From the NCBI GenBank assembly GCA_022791475.1, contig JAAVZD010000073.1, positions 1-7,730 on the forward strand: a stretch of DNA of 7,730 nt, in the 5' to 3' direction. Below the pieces are notes generated by a model. That model was not told the DNA's origin, ran no database searches, and saw only the letters and a program-made list of their open reading frames with translations. The position numbers and the translations under genes are program-made. The DNA comes from Clostridia bacterium. Lineage in GTDB: Bacteria > Bacillota_A > Clostridia > TANB77 > CAG-508. Shown piece after piece: positions 1 to 6,632 of the stretch (position 1 is its first letter; each line of letters opens with the position of its first letter).

Positions 1-1
1 T

Positions 2-64
2 AAACAGGTGCAACTGAATACTGAATTGAAAAAGCTGAAAAAAGCGTTGGAGGAATTATTATGA
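2..64 (+). CDS. C-terminal tail of upstream gene, DUF4391-like (partial)
   Basis: An open frame enters from the left edge and ends at TGA 62-64, overlapping the next start codon as ATGA. The 20 visible residues are Lys-, Leu- and Glu-rich (LNTELKKLKKALEELL), a short amphipathic helix or coiled coil. From family knowledge, DUF4391 proteins, which often accompany helicase or type III restriction genes, end in this kind of tail. The overlap and the downstream restriction genes fit that assignment. Only the tail is visible, so the identity is an inference; a helicase or another coiled-coil protein could end similarly. Confidence 0.5.
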   Translation, partial: KQVQLNTELKKLKKALEELL

Positions 65-429
65 CTGAAAAAGAGGCAGTAGATATTTTTGAAAAAGCTC
101 ACTTTTTACATGACCAAAGCGACATGAAAAGGGATATTGAGAGTATCCGTTATGTGCTATCGCAGAAACCAATTGATATGCACCAAGTCAGAATGCAAAT
201 AGATACAGTCAATAGGAAACACCCGGAAAATGTAGTTGTATTCAACCTGATTTTCCCACTGCAAGGGAATAGAGTGCTGTTAGCCTCTGCTTCTGATGTT
301 AATCTGATTTCTGATCTATCATGGAAACTGGACTATTTACAAGCAAAACAAAAGGGCAAAGCCTTTGATGAATTTTGCAAAACGATGAGAAAAATTGCCA
401 ACGAACATCAGGATGGAGGTTTGAAGTGA
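61..429 (+). CDS. Hypothetical 122-residue protein of the type III R-M operon
   Basis: I do not recognise this family. The protein is small and soluble, with no signal peptide or membrane segment. The first ~60 residues are charged and probably helical. A more hydrophobic stretch around residues 57-74 (VVVFNLIFPLQGNRVLLA) looks like beta strands, and the C-terminus is Lys-rich and helical. The start is supported by GGAGG at 49-53, seven bases upstream of the ATG, and by the ATGA overlap with the preceding gene. Its own stop overlaps the mod start (TGATG at 427-431), so it is probably co-translated with mod. The gene is visibly more AT-rich than the first part of mod. Position suggests an accessory role in the restriction locus, but nothing in the sequence shows one. 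Confidence 0.75.
   Translation: MTEKEAVDIFEKAHFLHDQSDMKRDIESIRYVLSQKPIDMHQVRMQIDTVNRKHPENVVVFNLIFPLQGNRVLLASASDVNLISDLSWKLDYLQAKQKGKAFDEFCKTMRKIANEHQDGGLK
415..419 (+). promoter_or_regulatory. Ribosome binding site that fixes the mod start
   Basis: GGAGG lies nine bases upstream of ATG 429-431. The mod frame is open further upstream to an ATG at 375, but that ATG lies inside the 122-residue gene and has no Shine-Dalgarno sequence. The Mod-like protein sequence begins only after 429, so 429 is the chosen start. Confidence 0.75.
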
Positions 430-2339
430 TGGATAAGCTGAAAATGGAAACGCCTGATCTGGCTCAGGCCCACATTGAAAAACTTGCCGCCCTGTTCCCT
501 GCCTGCGTGACCGAGGCCCGGGGCGTGGACGGTAAGCTGAAAAAGGCGGTCAACTTTGAATTGTTGCGGCAGATGTTGTCCGACGTGGTGCTGGAGGGCG
601 ATGAGGCCTACGAATTTACCTGGGTGGGCAAGAAGGCTGCCATTGTGGAGGTTAACCGTCCCATCCGCAAGACCCTGCGGCCCTGTCCGGCGGAGAGCGT
701 GGACTGGGACAGCACCGAGAACCTCTATATTGAGGGCGACAATCTGGAAGTGCTGAAGCTGTTGCAGGAGAGCTATCTGGGCAAGGTGAAGATGATCTAC
801 ATCGACCCGCCGTATAATACCGGCAACGACTTCATCTACCGGGACGATTTTGTCCAGAGCCAGGAGGAGTACAGCGAGCAATCTGGTCAGGTGGATGAGA
901 ACGGCGACCGGCTTTTTAGGAACACGGACAACAACGGGCGGTTTCATTCCGATTGGTGTAGCATGATTTTTTCCCGATTGAAGCTTTCAAAGAACTTGCT
1001 AAAAGATGATGGCGTAATTTTTATTTCCATTGATGATAGTGAAGTGAGAAATCTCAAGAACATTTGTGATGAGGTTTTCGGTGCTACAAACTTTATTGCA
1101 CAGTTGGTTTGGCAAAATAAAAAAGGCGGTGGTAATGACGCAAAGCACATAGCCATTGAGCATGAATATATACTTGTTTACGCTCGAAACATTGCATTAC
1201 TGGGCGAGTTTTATGAAACATATTCGGAAGCCTATATCAAACGATACAAAGAAATAGATAGTGTTGGTAGGTTTTTCTGGGATACATTCAAAAGAAAAGC
1301 TGGAAAACAATATTATCCAATTATTTGTCCTGATGGAACTGTATTAGAATATGATGATGATGGCAATGCAATAAGTTGGTTGCGCTCTAAAGCTCGATTT
1401 GATGCAGATATTAAAGCAGGTGAAATCCGCATTATCAAAATCGGAGAAAAGTGGTCCGTCCAGTTTAAGCAGAGAATTCCACTCGGAAAAACTCCTCGAA
1501 GTATTTTTACTACTGAACCAGTGATTACAGATCGCGGTACTACAAGTTCTGGATCAAACGATGTATATGAATACTTTAAGAAAGATGTTTTTTCAAATCC
1601 AAAACCAGTAGATTTACTTCTCTTCCTCTTTGGGTTCGGATTAAGTGATGATGACATTGTTCTTGATTTCTTTAGCGGCTCCGGTACAACTGCTGAAGCC
1701 GTAATGAGGTCAAATATCGAAGGAGGAAAGCATAAATATATCCTTGTTCAGTTGCCAGAAAATATTGATCCGATGCGGAACAGTTCTTCCGCAAATGCGA
1801 AGCGTATAGCAGAAAATGCTGTTTCAATACTCGATGAACTTGGGCGTTCTCATATTTTGACTGAACTTGCAAAAGAGCGCATCCGCCGCGCCGCTACGAA
1901 AATCGCCGCAGACAACCCCGGCAAGCCCTTTGACAGTGGTTTCCGTGTGTTCAAGCTGGATGACACCAACATGAACGATGTATATTACTCCGCCGGGGAG
2001 TATAGTCAGGATATGCTCTCTCTGCTGGAAAGCAACATCAAGCCCGACCGCACCGACCTGGACTTGCTGTTTGGCTGCCTGCTGGAGTGGGGCCTGCCTC
2101 TGTCTATGCCCCACACCTCCGAGCAAATTGAGGGCTGCACCGTCCACACCTACAACGATGGCGACCTGATCGGCTGCTTTGACGAGAATATCCCCGATAC
2201 CGTTATCAAGGAGATCGCCAAGCGTCAGCCCCTCCGGGCGGTGTTCCGGGACAGTAGCTTTGCCGACAGCCCCACCAAGATCAATGTGGGTGAAATCTTC
2301 AAGATGCTGGCCCCGGATACCAGAGTAAAGGTCTTGTAA
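429..2339 (+). CDS. mod: Type III restriction-modification DNA adenine methyltransferase, Mod subunit
   Basis: The 636-residue product is close to the usual length for type III Mod. It is a cytoplasmic S-adenosylmethionine-dependent N6-adenine methyltransferase that also sets the DNA specificity of the Mod-Res complex. The catalytic motif IV, DPPYNTG, starts at Asp126, and the SAM-binding motif I, LDFFSGSGTT, lies at about residues 412-421. Motif IV before motif I marks the beta class typical of type III Mod. The region between them (about 150-400) is the expected target-recognition domain. The C-terminal part (about 480-636), with the FRVFKLDDTN segment, is the conserved Mod tail. The gene follows the 122-residue ORF with a TGATG overlap and is followed 12 bases later by the DUF1016 gene. 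The middle of the gene is AT-rich between GC-rich ends, suggesting replacement of the specificity region. The frame is intact, so active methylation is likely. The recognition site cannot be read from sequence. Confidence 0.96.
   Translation: MDKLKMETPDLAQAHIEKLAALFPACVTEARGVDGKLKKAVNFELLRQMLSDVVLEGDEAYEFTWVGKKAAIVEVNRPIRKTLRPCPAESVDWDSTENLYIEGDNLEVLKLLQESYLGKVKMIYIDPPYNTGNDFIYRDDFVQSQEEYSEQSGQVDENGDRLFRNTDNNGRFHSDWCSMIFSRLKLSKNLLKDDGVIFISIDDSEVRNLKNICDEVFGATNFIAQLVWQNKKGGGNDAKHIAIEHEYILVYARNIALLGEFYETYSEAYIKRYKEIDSVGRFFWDTFKRKAGKQYYPIICPDGTVLEYDDDGNAISWLRSKARFDADIKAGEIRIIKIGEKWSVQFKQRIPLGKTPRSIFTTEPVITDRGTTSSGSNDVYEYFKKDVFSNPKPVDLLLFLFGFGLSDDDIVLDFFSGSGTTAEAVMRSNIEGGKHKYILVQLPENIDPMRNSSSANAKRIAENAVSILDELGRSHILTELAKERIRRAATKIAADNPGKPFDSGFRVFKLDDTNMNDVYYSAGEYSQDMLSLLESNIKPDRTDLDLLFGCLLEWGLPLSMPHTSEQIEGCTVHTYNDGDLIGCFDENIPDTVIKEIAKRQPLRAVFRDSSFADSPTKINVGEIFKMLAPDTRVKVL
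945..1870 (+). other. AT-rich mosaic block inside mod (specificity region)
   Basis: Base composition changes abruptly near 945, just after the FRNTDNNGRF coding segment, and changes back near 1870 at the LTELAKERIRRAA segment. Inside, codons favour A and T; outside, they favour G and C. The block encodes roughly Mod residues 173-480, that is the target-recognition domain and motif I. This fits allelic exchange by recombination in the conserved flanks. The edges are judged by eye and may be off by tens of bases. Confidence 0.6.
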
Positions 2340-2351
2340 GGAGGGGGCGAT

Positions 2352-3407
2352 ATGAACGACGGATTTTTGAAAAACATTGCGGATATTTTGGAAAATGCCA
2401 GAAAGAACGCCAAAACAGCAGTTAATCTCACCATGGTCTATGCCTATTTTGAAATTGGCCGGATCATCGTAGAGGAAGAACAGAACGGGAAAAATCGTGC
2501 CGCCTATGGCAAACAGATTTTGCAGGAACTCTCTGAATATTTGACTGCTCAATTTGGCAAAGGTTTTTCGGTGGGGAATCTGAAAAACATCCGGCAGTTT
2601 TATCGTGTTTATGCCCACGACCAGATTGGCGAAACAGTGTTTAGCCAATTCGAGAATCTGCCCGTTACAAAAACAGGCAGACGGTTTTATCTCAGTTGGT
2701 CCCATTACCTGAAACTCATGCGTATTGACAATGCGGACGAGCGGCATTTTTACGAAATTGAAGCGGTCAAAAATGATTGGAGTCTGTCGGAGCTGAAACG
2801 CCAGTTCAACAGTGCGCTGTATGAGCGGCTGGCACTGAGCAGAGACAGGGACAAGGTGTATGCTCTTGCGCTTGAGGGGCAAGTCCTTGAAACACCGGCG
2901 GATGTGGTGAAAGACCCCTATGTCCTCGAATTTCTGGGACTTCAGGAATTGCCCGAATACTCGGAGAGTGAGATGGAGAGCCGGATCATCGACCATTTGC
3001 AGCAGTTCTTGTTGGAACTGGGCAAGGGTTTTGCTTTTGTTGGACGCCAGGTTCGGTTTACTTTTGATGAAGAGCATTTCCGGATCGATCTGGTCTTTTA
3101 TAACCGGCTGCTACGCTGCTTTGTGTTGTTCGACCTGAAAATCGGTGAATTGAAGCATCAGGATATCGGGCAGATGCAAATGTATGTCAATTACTATGAC
3201 CGCAAGGTAAAGCTGGAGGATGAAAACTCAACGATTGGCATTATCTTATGTAAGGACAAAAACAATGCGGTAGTTGAAATGACTTTGCCGGAGGATAACA
3301 GTCAGATTTTTGCCAGCAAATACGAAACAGTCCTGCCCAGTAAGGAAGAACTGCAAAGACTACTGACAGAGCATCTTGGTGACGAGGACGGAGGTGAGGA
3401 TTCATGA
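2352..3407 (+). CDS. DUF1016/YhcG-family PD-(D/E)XK nuclease domain protein
   Basis: The 351-residue protein has the two-part layout of the DUF1016 (YhcG) family. The N-terminal helical domain (about 20-150) contains AYFEIGRIIVEEEQNG and FSVGNLKNIRQFY, thought to bind DNA or a partner. The C-terminal PD-(D/E)XK nuclease fold (about 205-340) shows Asp246 (FRIDLVFYN), the DLK motif at 261-263, and Gln274/Tyr278 (QMQMY). The active site uses DxK rather than the commoner ExK, which may tune activity or be a tolerated variant. The start follows AGGAGG at 2339-2344 and comes 12 bases after the mod stop; the end overlaps the res start (ATGA). The position between mod and res suggests it works with the restriction system, perhaps as an extra nuclease or assembly factor. 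The family's biochemical role is poorly established, so that role is inference. The frame is complete with no lesion. Confidence 0.9.
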   Translation: MNDGFLKNIADILENARKNAKTAVNLTMVYAYFEIGRIIVEEEQNGKNRAAYGKQILQELSEYLTAQFGKGFSVGNLKNIRQFYRVYAHDQIGETVFSQFENLPVTKTGRRFYLSWSHYLKLMRIDNADERHFYEIEAVKNDWSLSELKRQFNSALYERLALSRDRDKVYALALEGQVLETPADVVKDPYVLEFLGLQELPEYSESEMESRIIDHLQQFLLELGKGFAFVGRQVRFTFDEEHFRIDLVFYNRLLRCFVLFDLKIGELKHQDIGQMQMYVNYYDRKVKLEDENSTIGIILCKDKNNAVVEMTLPEDNSQIFASKYETVLPSKEELQRLLTEHLGDEDGGEDS

Positions 3408-3907
3408 AAATACAGTACAGACACCAAAAATTCCAGGCGGATGCCGCAAATGCTGTCGTTGATGTCTTTGCTGGACAGCCCTATCTGACTCCCACCTATA
3501 TGATGGACAGAGGCAGCGGCAACTATCAGATCGGTGTCAATGAAGAACGGAACTTTACCGGATTCAGCAATCAGAAAATCGTGCTGGAACTTTCTGACCG
3601 TCAGATACTGGAGCAATTGAATAAGGTCCAGCGTGCCAACCAGATCAGACCATCAGAAAAGCTGGAAGGCAGGGAGAACGGCTATAACCTCACAATTGAG
3701 ATGGAGACTGGTGTTGGCAAGACCTATACCTATATCAAGACCATGTTTGAACTGAACAAGCACTACGGCTGGAGCAAGTTCATTGTGGTCGTTCCCAGCG
3801 TGGCCATCCGTGAGGGCGTGTATAAGTCCTTTGAGATGACCCAGGAGCATTTTGCCGAGGAGTACGGGAAGAAGATACGGTTTTCATTTACAATTCCGCC
3901 CAGCTGA
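3404..3907 (+). CDS. Res N-terminal fragment with Walker A motif, up to the frameshift
   Basis: This is what the ribosome would make from the res start as the sequence stands: 167 residues, of which about the first 159 match Res and the last 8 are out-of-frame residues before a TGA. It contains the N-terminal region and Walker A (METGVGKT, residues 100-107) but no other helicase motif, so alone it should be inactive. It is part of the disrupted res gene, not a separate gene. Confidence 0.7.
   Translation: MKIQYRHQKFQADAANAVVDVFAGQPYLTPTYMMDRGSGNYQIGVNEERNFTGFSNQKIVLELSDRQILEQLNKVQRANQIRPSEKLEGRENGYNLTIEMETGVGKTYTYIKTMFELNKHYGWSKFIVVVPSVAIREGVYKSFEMTQEHFAEEYGKKIRFSFTIPPS
3881..3884 (+). other. 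Frameshift site in res, TTTT where TTTTT is expected
   Basis: Reading CGG TTT TCA leads to TGA at 3905-3907. Reading one T more (CGG TTT TTC ATT TAC) gives the Res sequence RFFIYNS and enters the frame used to 6462. A -1 ribosomal slip on TTT would give the same protein, but the site is not a canonical slippery heptamer, so a one-base deletion or a homopolymer sequencing error is more likely. Confidence 0.85.
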
Positions 3908-3948
3908 CGGAGATCGACCGCTTTGCGTCGGACAACTCCATTAATGTA

Positions 3949-6462
3949 ATGATCATCAATTCCCAGGCATTCAACGCCAAAGGCAAGGATGCCCGCAGAA
4001 TTTATATGAAATTAGACGAGTTTCGCTCCCGTCGGCCCATCGACATCATTGCCAAAACAAACCCGATTTTAATCATTGACGAGCCGCAGTCGGTGGAGGG
4101 CAAGCAGACTAAGGAACGGCTGAAAGAGTTTCGCCCGCTTTTGACTCTGCGATACTCCGCCACCCATAAAAGCGACAGTATCTACAATATGGTGTTCCGG
4201 CTGGATGCGATGGAGGCTTATAACCGGCGGCTGGTCAAGAAGATTGCAGTCAAAGGAATTACCGAGTTGGGAACTACGGCCACTGACAGCTATGTTTATC
4301 TGGAAAGCATCAATCTTTCCAAAAGCGATCCCACCGCCACCTTGCAGTTTGAGGTAAAGATGGCCAGCGGCGCTCCCAAGAAAAAGAGCCGCATCGTAAA
4401 AATTGGGGACAACCTCTATGATTACTCCGGCGGTTTGGAAGAATACCGAAATGGTTTCGTGGTCAAGCAGATTGACGGGCGGGATGATTCTGTTGAATTT
4501 TTGAACGGCATCAAGATTTTCGCCGGAGATGTGATCGGTGCGGTGGATGAAGATCAGCTTCGCCGCATCCAGATACGGGAAACGATTCTCTCCCATATCC
4601 AGCGGGAGAGCCAGTTGTTTTACAAGGGTATCAAAGTCCTCTCCCTGTTTTTCATTGACGAAGTGGCGAATTACCGGGAATACGATGCGGCAAATCAACC
4701 TGTCAACGGTAAATACGCCGCCATATTTGAGGAGGAATACGAGGACATTGTAGGCGGTATGCAGCTTGCCATTGGAGAGGATGAGTATACCAGGTATTTG
4801 CGAGCCATCTCTGCGGTAAAGACCCATGCCGGATACTTCTCTGTAGACGGCAAAGGCAAAATGGTGAACTCCAAGGCGGGGCGTAAGGAAACGACCTCTG
4901 ACGATGTAAGCGCCTATGAGCTGATCATGAAGAACAAGGAGTATCTTCTCGACCGGGACCCAGTCCGTTCTCCTGTGCGGTTCATCTTTTCCCATTCCGC
5001 CCTGCGGGAGGGTTGGGATAACCCGAATGTGTTCCAGATATGCACTTTGAAACAGAGCGGCAGTGATGTCCGCAAGCGTCAGGAGGTTGGGCGTGGCCTG
5101 CGCCTGTGTGTCAACCAGAACGGCGAGCGAATGGATACCAATGTCCTTGGGAATGATGTGCATAACATCAACATCCTTACTGTCATTGCCAGTGAGAGTT
5201 ATGATTCTTTTGCCAAGGGCCTGCAAACAGAAATGGCCGAAGCTGTCGCTGACCGTCCTCGTGCTGTCACGGTTGAACTTTTTGTTGACAAGGTCATCAA
5301 AGATGAGCATGGCAACGAACAGGTCATCGACCAGGATACCGCTTCTGCCATCCACTACGATATGATCGTCAATGGCTACATCGACCGCAAGGGTGTACTG
5401 ACCGACAAATATTATGAAGATAAAGCAAACGGCGAAATCAAAGTGGCAGAAGAAGTTGCGGACTCTGCCGCTTCTGTGATTGAAATCATAGATTCTGTCT
5501 ATGATTCCCGGAGTATGCAGCCGGAAAATGCCCGTAGCAACAATGTGGAACTGCAAGTGAACGAGGAAAAACTGTCCATGCCGGAATTCAAGGCACTGTG
5601 GTCAAGGATCAATGCTAAATCTGTCTATATTGTGGATTTTGATACTGAGGAACTGATCCAAAAAGCCATTGCCACCTTGAATAGCAAACTGCGTGTTTCT
5701 AAAATTCACTTTCAGGTGGAAACAGGAGCAATGGATGTGATAAAGTCCAAAGAGGAACTGCTGTCTGGCGCATCTTTTGTGAAAGAAGAAACCGCCAGTT
5801 ATGGTGCGACTGTGGCGGCAAATTCCAATGTGAAGTATGACCTGATTGGAAAGCTGGTCGATGAAACGGGACTGAGCCGCAAAGCTCTTGTTGCCATTCT
5901 GAAAGGCATTCAGCAATTTGTTTTTGGTCAGTTTAAGGATAACCCGGAAGAGTTTATCGTCAAAGCCGCCGCCCTGATTAACGATGAAAAAGCCACAGCA
6001 GTTATTGAACATATTACCTATGATGTTCTGGATGACCACTATGGCACAGATGTCTTTACAGACCCAACGATCAAAGGCAGGCTTGGTGTAAATGTGATGA
6101 AAGCGAAAAAACATCTGTATGACCATATTGTTTATGACTCCACTGGAGAACGGGATTTTGCTGCCGAACTTGATACAAATACAAATGTGGCAGTTTATGT
6201 TAAGCTGCCAGATGGCTTTTATATCGAAACACCAGTCGGTCATTATAATCCGGACTGGGCTATCGCTTTTTACGAGGGAACCGTTAAACATATTTATTTT
6301 GTGGCAGAAACGAAAGGCTCCATGAGTTCCATGCAGTTACGATTGATTGAGCAATCTAAAATCCACTGTGCAAGGGAACATTTCAAAGCAACCTCAGGCG
6401 ACAATGTGGTGTACGATGTGGTGGACAGCTATAAATCGCTGTTGGAGAAGGTCATGCGCTAA
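3949..6462 (+). CDS. Res C-terminal fragment, helicase motifs II-VI and nuclease domain
   Basis: The second frame of the broken res encodes 837 residues from the first ATG after the shift. It has the DEPQ box (44-47), SAT (70-72), REGWDN (353-358), QEVGRGLR (378-385) and the nuclease site with Asp769 and ETK (787-789). It lacks Walker A. No Shine-Dalgarno sequence precedes ATG 3949, and the Res-like frame continues upstream of it to 3883, so this ATG is an internal Met rather than a true start. Any separate product would not hydrolyse ATP and so would not translocate. From about 5400 onward the DNA is somewhat richer in A and T than the first half. Confidence 0.7.
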   Translation: MIINSQAFNAKGKDARRIYMKLDEFRSRRPIDIIAKTNPILIIDEPQSVEGKQTKERLKEFRPLLTLRYSATHKSDSIYNMVFRLDAMEAYNRRLVKKIAVKGITELGTTATDSYVYLESINLSKSDPTATLQFEVKMASGAPKKKSRIVKIGDNLYDYSGGLEEYRNGFVVKQIDGRDDSVEFLNGIKIFAGDVIGAVDEDQLRRIQIRETILSHIQRESQLFYKGIKVLSLFFIDEVANYREYDAANQPVNGKYAAIFEEEYEDIVGGMQLAIGEDEYTRYLRAISAVKTHAGYFSVDGKGKMVNSKAGRKETTSDDVSAYELIMKNKEYLLDRDPVRSPVRFIFSHSALREGWDNPNVFQICTLKQSGSDVRKRQEVGRGLRLCVNQNGERMDTNVLGNDVHNINILTVIASESYDSFAKGLQTEMAEAVADRPRAVTVELFVDKVIKDEHGNEQVIDQDTASAIHYDMIVNGYIDRKGVLTDKYYEDKANGEIKVAEEVADSAASVIEIIDSVYDSRSMQPENARSNNVELQVNEEKLSMPEFKALWSRINAKSVYIVDFDTEELIQKAIATLNSKLRVSKIHFQVETGAMDVIKSKEELLSGASFVKEETASYGATVAANSNVKYDLIGKLVDETGLSRKALVAILKGIQQFVFGQFKDNPEEFIVKAAALINDEKATAVIEHITYDVLDDHYGTDVFTDPTIKGRLGVNVMKAKKHLYDHIVYDSTGERDFAAELDTNTNVAVYVKLPDGFYIETPVGHYNPDWAIAFYEGTVKHIYFVAETKGSMSSMQLRLIEQSKIHCAREHFKATSGDNVVYDVVDSYKSLLEKVMR

Positions 6463-6478
6463 CAGTTTCGCTACCTTG

Positions 6479-6495
6479 CAAGCAGTTTCTGCTTG
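6479..6495. repeat. Inverted repeat CAAGCAG-TTT-CTGCTTG
   Basis: A perfect 7-bp stem with a 3-base loop, 16 bases after the res stop. It is immediately followed by a second hairpin with no spacer. It is part of the proposed transfer-origin cluster. Confidence 0.7.
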
Positions 6496-6512
6496 TTGGG
6501 GTAGCACCCCAA
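6496..6512. repeat. Inverted repeat TTGGGGT-AGC-ACCCCAA
   Basis: A perfect 7-bp stem with a 3-base loop, directly abutting the preceding hairpin. Two back-to-back hairpins of equal stem and loop length suggest protein recognition or single-strand folding rather than transcription termination. Confidence 0.7.
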
Positions 6513-6569
6513 ACCCCTTGAACAGCCCCGTGGCCGTGGCTGGCTGTGCATTTGTTTAACGAATGCTGT

Positions 6570-6590
6570 TGTTCCTGCTGTGCAGGAACA
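6570..6590. repeat. Inverted repeat TGTTCCTGC-TGT-GCAGGAACA
   Basis: A perfect 9-bp stem with a 3-base loop. It is followed after three bases by a smaller GC hairpin, GGGGC-TTGC-GCCCC at 6594-6607. Together they lie just beyond the mobC stop. Confidence 0.7.
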
Positions 6591-6613
6591 GGCGGGGCTT
6601 GCGCCCCTTATCG

Positions 6614-6632
6614 GCCGCTATCGGATAGCGGC
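6614..6632. repeat. Inverted repeat GCCGCTAT-CGG-ATAGCGGC over the mobC end
   Basis: A perfect 8-bp stem with a 3-base loop that includes the ancestral mobC stop codon (minus strand TAG at 6620-6618). It is the last of the hairpin series, so the fold overlaps the end of the mob gene. Confidence 0.7.

Larger units (their letters stand above)
3404..6462 (+). pseudogene. res: Type III restriction endonuclease Res subunit, broken by a single frameshift
   Basis: Res is the ATP-dependent translocase and endonuclease that cuts DNA when complexed with Mod. The gene is read in two frames: 3404-3907, then a second frame open to 6462. Inserting one T in the run at 3881-3884 restores KIRFFIYNSAQLTEIDRF and gives 1019 residues, a normal Res length. 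Motifs in the restored protein, in order: Walker A TGVGKT (102-107), DEPQ box (226-229), SAT (252-254), motif V REGWDN (535-540), motif VI QEVGRGLR (560-567), and the C-terminal PD-(D/E)XK site with Asp951 and ETK at 969-971. The start has a strong GGAGGTGA at 3390-3397 and an ATGA overlap with the nuclease gene. Apart from the missing base nothing else is damaged, so the lesion is recent, switchable, or a sequencing error. If real, restriction is lost while methylation remains. Confidence 0.9.
6463..6617. other. Hairpin-rich region between res and mobC, putative oriT remnant
   Basis: No gene fits here. The stretch contains several perfect short hairpins in tandem, with related motifs CAGTTTCGCT (6464-6473) and CAGTTTCTGCT (6483-6493). 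It lies just downstream of mobC on the minus strand, where mobilizable clostridial elements usually carry hairpins before the relaxase gene. From that context I infer a transfer-origin remnant. No relaxase start or nick site can be proven. None of the hairpins is followed by a clear T-run, so none is a convincing terminator for the res operon. Confidence 0.45.

Noticed and set aside
375..428. Earlier ATG for mod at 375, giving a longer protein
   Set aside because: The extra 18 residues overlap the upstream gene, have no Shine-Dalgarno sequence and do not look like Mod; GGAGG at 415-419 supports 429.
1824..3077. Long 417-codon open frame on the minus strand across the mod-nuclease junction
   Set aside because: It is antisense to two clearly identified genes, shows no recognisable motif, and spans their boundary; it is a by-product of codon bias in the real genes.
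3881..3884. Phase-variable simple repeat controlling res
   Set aside because: A run of four T is much shorter than tracts known to slip at high rates, so frequent switching at this site is unlikely.
3878..3890. Programmed -1 ribosomal frameshift in res
   Set aside because: A slip on TTT would give the right protein, but the site is not a canonical slippery heptamer, I saw no obvious downstream stem, and type III Res is normally encoded in a single frame.
4069..5556. Long 495-codon open frame on the minus strand inside res
   Set aside because: It is fully antisense to the conserved helicase region of Res and has no domain or ribosome binding site I could support.
6479..6512. Rho-independent terminator of the restriction operon
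   Set aside because: The two hairpins are perfect, but neither is followed by a run of T on the plus strand, so termination here is not supported.
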